Assembly: GCA_937912025.1 (NCBI GenBank)
Contig: CALDOZ010000042.1
Coordinates: 1-8,079, forward strand
Length of the DNA: 8,079 bases
Origin: an uncultured Clostridia bacterium
GTDB taxonomy: Bacteria; Bacillota; Clostridia; Christensenellales; Borkfalkiaceae
Direction: 5' to 3'
Part shown: piece by piece, positions 1 through 5,197 of the stretch
Numbering within the stretch: the stretch's first letter is position 1
Layout: each line of letters starts with the position of its first letter
Made by a program: the position numbers and the translations under genes
The notes under the pieces: model-generated
Told to the model about the DNA's origin: nothing
Database searches by the model: none
What the model saw: only the letters and a program-made list of their open reading frames with translations

Positions 1-51
1 CAACAATATTTTATAGAAACGACGCATAACGCAGTTTATAGACCTTTAAAA

Positions 52-438
52 TTATGCCATAAACGCATCGTATGCAGTCTCACTTCCCATAAATACCCAT
101 TTACCTTCTTGTTTTACAACAAAGCCTTCGAGCATATCGTCGGTTGAAGCATCGGACATAACGTCTTTAGCGCTTGCTTCATCTTTAAAGATAATAGCAT
201 AAAAAGCGTCTTCTTGGTCATCTAATTTAACACCTGTAATAACACCTGAAACGCTGTCAATTTCTTCTTCAGGAACAAAATCCGCTAAATCATTGCCAGT
301 CATTTCCATGCAAGTATAGCCTGCTTCTTCCATTTTTTCTTCTGCTTTGTCAAGGTCTGCGGGAGCGCATGCAAGAAGCATAACTGCCGTTAATACCGTC
401 AAAAGCGTTGCTGATAAAAGTTTTACAATTTTTTTCAT
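52..438 (-). CDS. Small secreted lipoprotein, unknown function
   Basis: Encodes 128 residues. The N-terminus (MKKIVKLL) is followed by a hydrophobic stretch and a lipobox-like L-L-A-C with the acceptor Cys at residue 24, so it is probably a lipoprotein anchored on the outer face of the membrane. The mature part is acidic (runs of E and D such as VPEEEID and KLDDQED) and has no motif I recognise; it looks like a single small alpha/beta domain. I chose ATG at 438 because a GGAGG ribosome binding site lies just upstream (446-450). A longer in-frame reading from TTG at 453 would place its start on that ribosome binding site and is unlikely. It has its own promoter and is not clearly in an operon. 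Codon use looks a little different from its neighbours, with fewer ACGT strings. The lipoprotein call is fairly sure; the function is unknown. Confidence 0.8.
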   Translation of the reverse strand: MKKIVKLLSATLLTVLTAVMLLACAPADLDKAEEKMEEAGYTCMEMTGNDLADFVPEEEIDSVSGVITGVKLDDQEDAFYAIIFKDEASAKDVMSDASTDDMLEGFVVKQEGKWVFMGSETAYDAFMA

Positions 439-460
439 TTTGGTATCCTCCAATATTTTT

Positions 461-500
461 GTTGACTTTATTTTAATACGCGCATCAATATATAGTCAAC
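461..500. repeat. GTTGACT/AGTCAAC inverted repeat around the lipoprotein promoter
   Basis: Perfect 7-bp arms GTTGACT (461-467) and AGTCAAC (494-500) enclose the -10 region and overlap the -35 box. A third copy, GTCAAC, lies at 520-525 in the same orientation as the second arm. One arm is simply the -35 hexamer, so part of the match may be coincidence; an operator is possible. Confidence 0.35.
470..499 (-). promoter_or_regulatory. Sigma-A-type promoter of the lipoprotein gene
   Basis: Read on the minus strand, TTGACT (499-494) is followed by an 18-nt spacer and TAAAAT (475-470). Both hexamers are 5 of 6 matches to consensus. Transcription would start near 463, about 25 nt before the start codon at 438. 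A second TTGACA lies further upstream (524-519) but has no good -10 at the right distance. Confidence 0.55.
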
Positions 501-598
501 AACCCTAGGTTTACATTTTGTCAACCTATTGTTTGTATTTTTATTATTTTAATAAAATTTTAAAATTATTAATTAATTTTGCATTATTAAAAGGCATT

Positions 599-769
599 TT
601 AAGTGCTTGTAGTGTTGTTAAAGTTAAAATTATTATTAGAATTGTTACAAGTACAACAAATAACGGTAGAAAGCAATGCTAATAATAACAAGCCTTGAGT
701 AAGCGATATCGTACCGTTAGCGATAAGTAAAAAAATCAAACCGAAAAAAACAATATTAGAAGTGTTCAT
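599..769 (-). CDS. 56-residue membrane peptide with CCxC motif and Asn-rich tail
   Basis: An open frame of 56 codons starting at ATG 769 and ending in TAA at 599. A strong ribosome binding site, AAGGAG (780-775), lies 5 nt before the ATG. The product begins MNTSNIVFFGLIFLLIAN, is hydrophobic from about residue 5 to 37 (one long or two short membrane segments separated by N18-G19-T20), then has C38-C39-T-C41 and a polar Asn-rich tail (NNSNNNFNF then NNTTST). I do not recognise the family. The frame is easily missed because it is short, but the ribosome binding site, sensible membrane-peptide composition and lack of any rival gene support it. It is divergent from the ArsR regulator, 126 bp away, so that regulator may control it; a cysteine cluster at the membrane edge would suit a thiol or metal ligand, which is inference only. 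Confidence 0.65.
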   Translation of the reverse strand: MNTSNIVFFGLIFLLIANGTISLTQGLLLLALLSTVICCTCNNSNNNFNFNNTTST

Positions 770-805
770 AATATCTCCTTTTTACATAACTTCCGTTAAT
801 TCTAC

Positions 806-857
806 AATATGCGAAAAATTTTTTAATATGCTTACATTGACATATTTTACACTGTAA
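806..857. promoter_or_regulatory. Candidate ArsR operator region: AATATG boxes and TTACAcTGTAA palindrome
   Basis: Three copies of AATATG lie in the divergent spacer: 806-811 and 825-830 on the plus strand and 841-846 inverted (CATATT). The last two form a 6-10-6 inverted repeat that covers the -35 box of the ArsR gene. A second palindrome, TTACA-c-TGTAA (847-857), fills the spacer between its -35 and -10. The first AATATGC abuts a possible -10 for the minus-strand peptide gene (TAGAAT, 804-799). ArsR-family repressors commonly bind such repeats in their own promoters, but the AT-rich background makes short matches easy. Confidence 0.4.
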
Positions 858-865
858 TTTAAAAT
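837..865 (+). promoter_or_regulatory. Sigma-A-type promoter of the ArsR gene
   Basis: A perfect -35 TTGACA (837-842), a 17-nt spacer and a -10 TAAAAT (860-865, 5 of 6). The expected start is near 872, giving a leader of about 24 nt that contains the AAAGGAAG ribosome binding site (881-888), 7 nt before the ATG at 896. Confidence 0.75.
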
Positions 866-895
866 AATATTAATAAAATAAAAGGAAGTAAATTT

Positions 896-1243
896 ATGAA
901 TGAAAGACAAAACGTTTTACTCCTTGATAAGCGTTTGCAGGGACTTGTTGGCGACTACGTCCCCGACGATGAAATTTTACAAGAAGTCGCTTGTTTTTTT
1001 AATATTTTTTCAGACCTAACGCGCCTTAAAATGCTATCGGCGCTGGCAATATCTGAAATGTGCGTAACCGACCTATCTATAATGCTAAACTTAAACCAAA
1101 CGACCGTTTCACATCAACTTAGACTTCTTAGAGATTTAGGCGCGGTAAAATATAAAAGACAAGGTAAAATAATGTTTTACTCTCTTAAAAACGAACTTAT
1201 AAGCGAAGTTTTACTTAAAGGAGTTGAATTTTTAGGCTACTAA
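896..1243 (+). CDS. ArsR/SmtB-family winged-helix repressor
   Basis: 115 residues, the usual size for ArsR-family dimeric repressors, which release DNA when a metal or other ligand binds. Visible features: the dimer-helix start FFNIFSDLTRLKMLSAL (residues 34-50), the alpha-3 segment EMCVTDL (54-60) with one Cys (C56), the recognition helix NQTTVSHQLRLLRDLGAV (67-84) and the wing KRQGKIMFYSL (87-97). Cys residues are C33 and C56. The second Cys of the ELCVCDL form is Thr58, and the His/Asp ligands that CzrA/SmtB carry in the last helix are absent (the only His is H73, in the recognition helix). The ligand therefore cannot be named. It is monocistronic, with its own promoter and a strong terminator directly downstream. 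The nearest possible target is the divergent 56-residue membrane peptide. Family call is secure; ligand unknown. Confidence 0.92.
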   Translation: MNERQNVLLLDKRLQGLVGDYVPDDEILQEVACFFNIFSDLTRLKMLSALAISEMCVTDLSIMLNLNQTTVSHQLRLLRDLGAVKYKRQGKIMFYSLKNELISEVLLKGVEFLGY

Positions 1244-1253
1244 ACTACATAAA

Positions 1254-1296
1254 AAACACTCTATTTCCGCGCTAGAAATAGAGTGTTTAATTTTTT
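1254..1296. terminator. Bidirectional intrinsic terminator
   Basis: A perfect 14-bp stem: AAACACTCTATTTC (1254-1267), 7-nt loop, GAAATAGAGTGTTT (1275-1288). On the plus strand AA plus six T (1291-1296) follow, ending the ArsR transcript. On the minus strand the last three stem pairs and the preceding bases give a run of six T (1256-1251), ending the M16 protease operon. The M16 stop codon (1297-1295) sits at the edge of the structure. Confidence 0.92.
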
Positions 1297-2527
1297 AAAT
1301 TAACGGCTTTACGTCTTTACCAACTATTGCCGACGCCATATCAAGAGTTGAAATGGCGTTTAAAGCGTCTATAACGTCTGACTTTTTAACGTCGTCTATC
1401 GCTTTAATTCGCTGTTTAAAATCATAGAGTTTTCCCGTTAATAAATAGTATTTTGAAAAAAGTTGAACTTTGGTTGACGGCCGTTCTTGAGAAAATAGCG
1501 AGCCTGCTTTAAGAGAATTTCTTACCTTTTCAAATTCTTCGTCGCTAATACCTTTTTTGGCTTCGTCTATAACCGTTTTTATAGCGTCGTAACACTCGCC
1601 AACTTTATCGTTACCAACTCCGGCGTAAATATTAAGCGTTCCGCTATCTAAATACCTTGCGCTAAAAGCGTAAACGGAATAGGCTAAGCCTAATTCTTCA
1701 CGAACTTTCATAAATAATCTACTACTCATTCCGCCACCTAAAACGTTAATTGCTATATCGCTTGCAATTTTGTTTTCGTCAATAAAGGTGTTAGACGGAA
1801 AAGTTAAGTATATATGACATTGTTCAATGTCTTTATTTTTACATAGCGCTAATTTTTTATTTATAACGTTATGTTCTGGAATAGGTTGTTTTTCACCGCG
1901 CGTTATATATGGTAAAACGTGTTTTTCGACGTATTCTTGCGCTTTTTCAAACGTTATAACGCCAGCGAAAGTAATTACGGTATTTTTAGCAATATAATGG
2001 GCTTTAACGTAACTATTAACGTCGCTTGAAGTAAAAGACAATACGTTTTTCTCGTTACCTAAAATACTTCTTCCATAACCGTTGTTGCCGTAATAAGCCT
2101 CGGTTACAAGTTCGCGACAAACGTCGTCAGGAGTATCTTCACTCATTTTAATTTCTTCTAAAATGACTTGCTTTTCTTTAATTGCTTCTTCATCTGGGTA
2201 TATTGAATTAAAAACGGCGTCGGTAAAAATCTCAAAAGTTTTTTCGGTGTTTTCAGGTAACGATTGCGCATAGTAGCAAGTAACTTCTGCCGACGTGTAC
2301 GCATTAAACGACGAGCCAAGATATTCAAGTTTATTTGATATATCAAACGCCGTAAACTTTTTAGTGCCCTTAAAATTCATATGCTCGATATAATGAGATA
2401 TACCGCTCGTTTTATCAGTTTCGTTAATATTTCCAACCCCTACCATTATAGCAAACGACGTGGAAAGCGCAGGCTCTTCGCTAACTATAAGAGTAAGTCC
2501 GTTGTCGTATTTTTTTATTTTTTCCAT
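1295..2527 (-). CDS. M16-family zinc metallopeptidase (MlpA/YmxG-like)
   Basis: 410 residues, matching the roughly 410-residue single-chain bacterial M16B peptidases. The inverted zinc motif HxxEH is H45-Y-I-E48-H49 in the context SGISHYIEHMNFKGT, and the third zinc ligand is probably E125 in VILEEIKM, about 76 residues later as the family expects. The C-terminal half carries the glycine-rich GGGMSSRLFMKVREELGLAYSV segment (265-285, quoted in part as the conserved R276 and Y283). Members cleave peptides inside a clamshell chamber; there is no signal peptide, so it is cytoplasmic. It is the last gene of the minus-strand operon, 44 nt after the deacetylase-like gene, with AAAGGAG 4 nt before the ATG. 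In Bacillus subtilis a deacetylase-like gene (ylxY) also directly precedes mlpA, so the pair is an old neighbourhood. Active-site residues look intact. The physiological substrate is unknown. Confidence 0.93.
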   Translation of the reverse strand: MEKIKKYDNGLTLIVSEEPALSTSFAIMVGVGNINETDKTSGISHYIEHMNFKGTKKFTAFDISNKLEYLGSSFNAYTSAEVTCYYAQSLPENTEKTFEIFTDAVFNSIYPDEEAIKEKQVILEEIKMSEDTPDDVCRELVTEAYYGNNGYGRSILGNEKNVLSFTSSDVNSYVKAHYIAKNTVITFAGVITFEKAQEYVEKHVLPYITRGEKQPIPEHNVINKKLALCKNKDIEQCHIYLTFPSNTFIDENKIASDIAINVLGGGMSSRLFMKVREELGLAYSVYAFSARYLDSGTLNIYAGVGNDKVGECYDAIKTVIDEAKKGISDEEFEKVRNSLKAGSLFSQERPSTKVQLFSKYYLLTGKLYDFKQRIKAIDDVKKSDVIDALNAISTLDMASAIVGKDVKPLI

Positions 2528-2571
2528 TTTTCTCCTTTATTTAAGTATGCGTACGCTTTATAATTTTACAC

Positions 2572-3303
2572 CTAAACTTCTACGTTTAAACGCGCGCATT
2601 CGGAAATGGTTAAAGTTTTTAAATTTCTTTCTTCAATGCTTTTTAAAATTTGAGGCAACGCTTTTAACGTGTGAGTTTTAGGATGCATTAAAATAATATC
2701 GCCCGCGGTTAAGTTTTTAACCGCCCTATTTACTATTAAACTTACGGTATCGTCACGCCAATCAATAGTGTCTTTAGACCACATAATAGTATCGTATCCA
2801 AGCGATTTTGCGCACTCTAAAGTCGTTTTATTAAAACTGCCCGACGGCGGAGCAAACAATTTCATTGTGTACCCCGTTAACGAATAAACTATTTTATGAT
2901 TGTTTGAAATTTCGTTAAAATTACCCGTTTTATCAAGTTTTTTGTGGTCTTTATGGTAATATCCGTGGTTTCCAAGTTCGTGACCTTCGTTGATTATTCG
3001 CTTTAAAGTTTGGGCGTTATCGTCCGCCCAACATCCGCCAACGAAAAATGTTGCTTTAGCGTTAGTTTTTTTCAATTCGTCTAAAATACCGTTTACAACT
3101 TCAGTATTTTCATAAATGTTAAAAGTTAAACAAACGCCACCGCTATCTCTTTTACCGTTGTATATAGCGTAGTACTCGCCCGTGCCTGAAATGGTAACGG
3201 CGCTACTCGGGATAAACGATACACACGCGACCGCCACCACTATTAAACTCAAAATTATATTGGTTATTATGCTTATTTTTTTACAAGAAAACTTCATACG
3301 CAT
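2572..3303 (-). CDS. Polysaccharide-deacetylase-like (NodB-fold, YlxY/PdaB-like) membrane-anchored protein
   Basis: 243 residues with an N-terminal membrane anchor (about 10-30) and a NodB-type carbohydrate-esterase-4 domain from about residue 55. Recognisable motifs: motif 1 LTFNIYEN (59-66), where the usual TFDD is T60-F61-N62-I63; KATFFVGG (83-90); motif 2 ELGNHGYYHKDH with the metal-type pair H113 and H117; motif 3 FAPPSG (150-155), Ala in place of the usual Arg; WSKDTIDW (175-182); and ILMHP with H207. The catalytic-base Asp is therefore Asn, and the second motif-1 Asp is missing, so activity on cell-wall glycans is doubtful. Two starts are possible, ATG 3303 and ATG 3297; neither has a Shine-Dalgarno site, and both lie in a hairpin. 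The preceding gene stops 29 nt upstream, so coupled translation is plausible. Relatives of this subfamily occur mainly in spore formers. Confidence 0.85.
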   Translation of the reverse strand: MRMKFSCKKISIITNIILSLIVVAVACVSFIPSSAVTISGTGEYYAIYNGKRDSGGVCLTFNIYENTEVVNGILDELKKTNAKATFFVGGCWADDNAQTLKRIINEGHELGNHGYYHKDHKKLDKTGNFNEISNNHKIVYSLTGYTMKLFAPPSGSFNKTTLECAKSLGYDTIMWSKDTIDWRDDTVSLIVNRAVKNLTAGDIILMHPKTHTLKALPQILKSIEERNLKTLTISECARLNVEV

Positions 3304-3315
3304 ATTGTATGAAGT
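3291..3315 (-). promoter_or_regulatory. RNA hairpin over the start codons of the deacetylase-like gene
   Basis: Perfect 9-bp arms ACTTCATAC (3291-3299) and GTATGAAGT (3307-3315) with a 7-nt loop. In the mRNA the first AUG (3303) lies in the loop and the second (3297) in the 3' arm. No GGAGG-like sequence is seen upstream, unlike nearly every other gene here, so the hairpin could limit initiation unless ribosomes arrive from the upstream gene. Confidence 0.5.
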
Positions 3316-3332
3316 AAACTTATTAAAAAGAC

Positions 3333-3854
3333 TTATTTGCCTTTAATTTCAATTCCGTTTTTATATAAAATTCTAATAACGTCGTCAACGCTACCTTCTT
3401 CAAAATCGGCGTTTGTAATGTAATACATTTTTTCACCAAGATATAACGCTAAACCGTCTTTATTCTTTCTTGCTTTAGTGATATTTCTTATTAAAATCGT
3501 ATCATTTTTAATTTCGTCTTTTTGTTGAGTAGTAACTTCTATTCTTTTATCTTTAAATACGAAAGTAATTTTTATAGAATACCTTTCAATTCCCATATCT
3601 TTTACCGCTTTATCGGCGTTTTCATCGGCTTGTTTTACCGCTCTATATATAGGATAGAAAGAAATTAAACAAGTAATTGAGCCTAAAACGATATTAAAAA
3701 CTGCTCCCGCCATAATTGCGTTTACTAACGTAAATACGCCAAGACCTAAAAACATTACAGAAAAAATACTTGAAGTTATAATAGATTTTTTCTTCATTGG
3801 TTTATTCATTTCAACAATTCTTTTTTTATTATATACGCTAACTGACTTTATCAT
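3333..3854 (-). CDS. YcxB-like two-helix membrane protein
   Basis: 173 residues. A basic N-terminus (KK and KKK at 10-23) is followed by two hydrophobic segments at about 25-45 and 50-70, then a soluble domain of about 100 residues (Y92 to the end) rich in beta strands: YSIKITFVFKDKRIEV, LIRNITKARKNKDGLALYLG, MYYITNADFEEGSVDDVIRIL. The pattern of two membrane helices plus a PH-like C-terminal domain resembles the YcxB-like family, whose function is unknown. It starts immediately after the mtnN stop (TAA then ATG with no gap) and its GGAGG site lies inside the last codons of mtnN, so translation is tightly coupled. The family assignment is by pattern and moderately sure. Confidence 0.75.
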   Translation of the reverse strand: MIKSVSVYNKKRIVEMNKPMKKKSIITSSIFSVMFLGLGVFTLVNAIMAGAVFNIVLGSITCLISFYPIYRAVKQADENADKAVKDMGIERYSIKITFVFKDKRIEVTTQQKDEIKNDTILIRNITKARKNKDGLALYLGEKMYYITNADFEEGSVDDVIRILYKNGIEIKGK

Positions 3855-4544
3855 TTATATAACCTCCAATAATTTTTTAACGGTATCGATATATACCCTT
3901 GCAGAAGAATGAACTCTACGGTTAAACTCTTCCGCTCCGCCCTTACCGTCTGACACCGCTTTTATTATAAGCGTAGGAACGTTTGCGTTAATTGACGTTA
4001 ATAGCACGCCGGCGCATTCCATATCACACACTTTTGCGTTAAACGTTTTTTGAAGTTTTTCTTTTACTACTTCATCAGCCACAAACTTGTCCGCCGACGC
4101 GCATATAGCGGTAGGAACGTTTTTGTATAAATTTTTTGCAATCTCTAAAAGTTCGTTTTCAACTTTAATTATAGGTGAATTAAATCCCGGATATTGTCCT
4201 ACGACTACGGGGTCTATTGGCGACAAGTCAAAATCGTAATGAACTACACCGTCAACGAATACGGTGTCTGAAACGCCAATTTCTTCGGTTAAACTTCCGC
4301 ATACGCCAAAATTAAGTATAGCGTCAACTTCAAACTTAGTAATTAAAAGTTGAGTAGCCGATGACGCGTAAATTTCACCTATACCACTTTTTACAAGGTA
4401 AATGATTTTATCTAAAAAGTTAAACTTTCTAACGGTAAAACCGTTAATTTTTTCTACTTGTTGTTCTTTTCCCATCTTTTCAAGAAAGGGCGCTACTTCT
4501 TTATCCATAGCAACAACCATTCCTATTTTCTTGATTGACGACAT
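3855..4544 (-). CDS. mtnN: 5'-methylthioadenosine/S-adenosylhomocysteine nucleosidase
   Basis: 229 residues, the usual length for this enzyme (E. coli Pfs is about 230). It hydrolyses methylthioadenosine and S-adenosylhomocysteine to adenine plus the thioribose or ribosyl-homocysteine product, in methionine salvage and clearance of methylation and polyamine by-products. Landmarks: GMVVAMDKEV with the catalytic-type Glu E16; NFGVCGSL (78-85) for the phosphorylase-fold ligand loop; VHYDFDL (101-107); ASADKFVAD (149-157); DMECAG with E176 binding the ribose; and IKAVSD with the catalytic Asp D199. All expected residues are present. It starts at ATG 4544 with AAGGAG 4 nt upstream. It is the first gene of the four-gene minus-strand operon and is divergent from the amidotransferase-like gene. 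No convincing promoter of its own is seen in the 44-bp spacer, so it may lie within that neighbour's 5' end. Confidence 0.93.
   Translation of the reverse strand: MSSIKKIGMVVAMDKEVAPFLEKMGKEQQVEKINGFTVRKFNFLDKIIYLVKSGIGEIYASSATQLLITKFEVDAILNFGVCGSLTEEIGVSDTVFVDGVVHYDFDLSPIDPVVVGQYPGFNSPIIKVENELLEIAKNLYKNVPTAICASADKFVADEVVKEKLQKTFNAKVCDMECAGVLLTSINANVPTLIIKAVSDGKGGAEEFNRRVHSSARVYIDTVKKLLEVI
3863..3867 (-). promoter_or_regulatory. GGAGG ribosome binding site embedded in the end of mtnN
   Basis: GGAGG (read 3867 to 3863 on the minus strand) is formed by the TTG GAG GTT codons near the mtnN C-terminus. The 8-nt spacing to ATG 3854 fixes that ATG as the start of the YcxB-like gene. Confidence 0.8.
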
Positions 4545-4557
4545 ATTTCTCCTTTAA

Positions 4558-4584
4558 CAGTTTACGATATTTTTACATAAACTG
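4558..4584. repeat. 7-13-7 inverted repeat between divergent mtnN and amidotransferase-like gene
   Basis: Perfect arms CAGTTTA (4558-4564) and TAAACTG (4578-4584), 27 bp overall, in a 44-bp divergent spacer. The right arm contains TAAACT (4578-4583), which with TTAACA (4554-4559) forms a weak plus-strand promoter of 18-nt spacing. The layout suits an operator shared by the two genes. Confidence 0.45.
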
Positions 4585-4588
4585 AGTT

Positions 4589-5197
4589 ATGAAAGTTTTT
4601 ATTTATGATAACGGATTAAATTTAGAAAACTACGTTAACGCTGTTAAAATTTGCGGTAACGAGCCTATTTTGAATAAAGACGTAACTTTGAGTTACGATT
4701 GTGACGCGTTACTTTTAACCGGTGGCGGTGACGTTATTTCTTATTTATACAATAAACCTTTAACCACTTTAAAAAACGTTGACGCCGTAACAGACCTTGC
4801 CGAGACGTTTTTAATTAATAAGTTCGTTTTACAAAAAAAGAAAATAATAGGCGTTTGTAAGGGAATGCAAATTTTAAACGTCTATTTTGGCGGAACGCTT
4901 AAAAACGTTGATTACCACTTTATGAACGGTAAAGACCTTTACCATTTAGTTGGTAGCGCCACCTCTCATCCGTTACAAAAAGTTATGGGCGAAGGTATGC
5001 TCGTAAATTCGTGCCACCGTCAAGCGATAGACGAGTTGGGCGAAGGTCTTAAAATTTTATACGCTTCAAGCGATAATACCGCTGAGTGTATAACGCATAA
5101 TACTCTACCTATTTTAGCCGTACAGTTTCACCCCGAACGAATGGCGGAAAGTTTTATTAAAAACTTTTACTCGTACGCCTTTAACTACCAATTTTAA
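4589..5197 (+). CDS. Class I glutamine amidotransferase-like hydrolase (peptidase C26/PuuD type)
   Basis: 202 residues with the alpha/beta triad fold of free-standing class I amidotransferase-like hydrolases. Landmarks: LLLTGGGDV (41-49), the nucleophile elbow GVCKGMQILN with C90, the GGTL turn (101-104), VNSCHRQAI (139-147) and AVQFHPE with H181 and E183 completing the triad. GVCKGMQ and the VNSxHxQAI segment point to the gamma-glutamyl-gamma-aminobutyrate hydrolase group; PuuD itself is about 250 residues, so this is a compact member and the exact gamma-glutamyl substrate is uncertain. No Shine-Dalgarno site is visible before ATG 4589, and the only promoter-like pair would start transcription almost at the ATG, so a leaderless message is possible. 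It is divergent from mtnN and overlaps the end of the Rho-family gene by 4 bp. Confidence 0.87.
   Translation: MKVFIYDNGLNLENYVNAVKICGNEPILNKDVTLSYDCDALLLTGGGDVISYLYNKPLTTLKNVDAVTDLAETFLINKFVLQKKKIIGVCKGMQILNVYFGGTLKNVDYHFMNGKDLYHLVGSATSHPLQKVMGEGMLVNSCHRQAIDELGEGLKILYASSDNTAECITHNTLPILAVQFHPERMAESFIKNFYSYAFNYQF

Noticed and set aside
22..41. Possible weak stem downstream of the lipoprotein gene
   Set aside because: The arms (GAAAC and GTTT) are short and imperfect and no T-run follows on the minus strand.
439..453. Upstream TTG start extending the lipoprotein by five residues
   Set aside because: The TTG directly precedes the GGAGG site that serves ATG 438 and would spoil a normal signal peptide start.
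2158..2346. Minus-strand frame of 62 codons
   Set aside because: It lies wholly inside the M16 protease gene in another frame, has no ribosome binding site and encodes a basic low-complexity product.
2550..2557. GCGTACGC palindrome between the deacetylase-like and M16 genes
   Set aside because: Eight bases with no loop, no T-run and no promoter context; likely chance.
2381..2681. Two plus-strand frames of 60 and 73 codons
   Set aside because: Antisense to the M16 gene end and the deacetylase-like gene; products are aromatic-rich shadow translations without a ribosome binding site.
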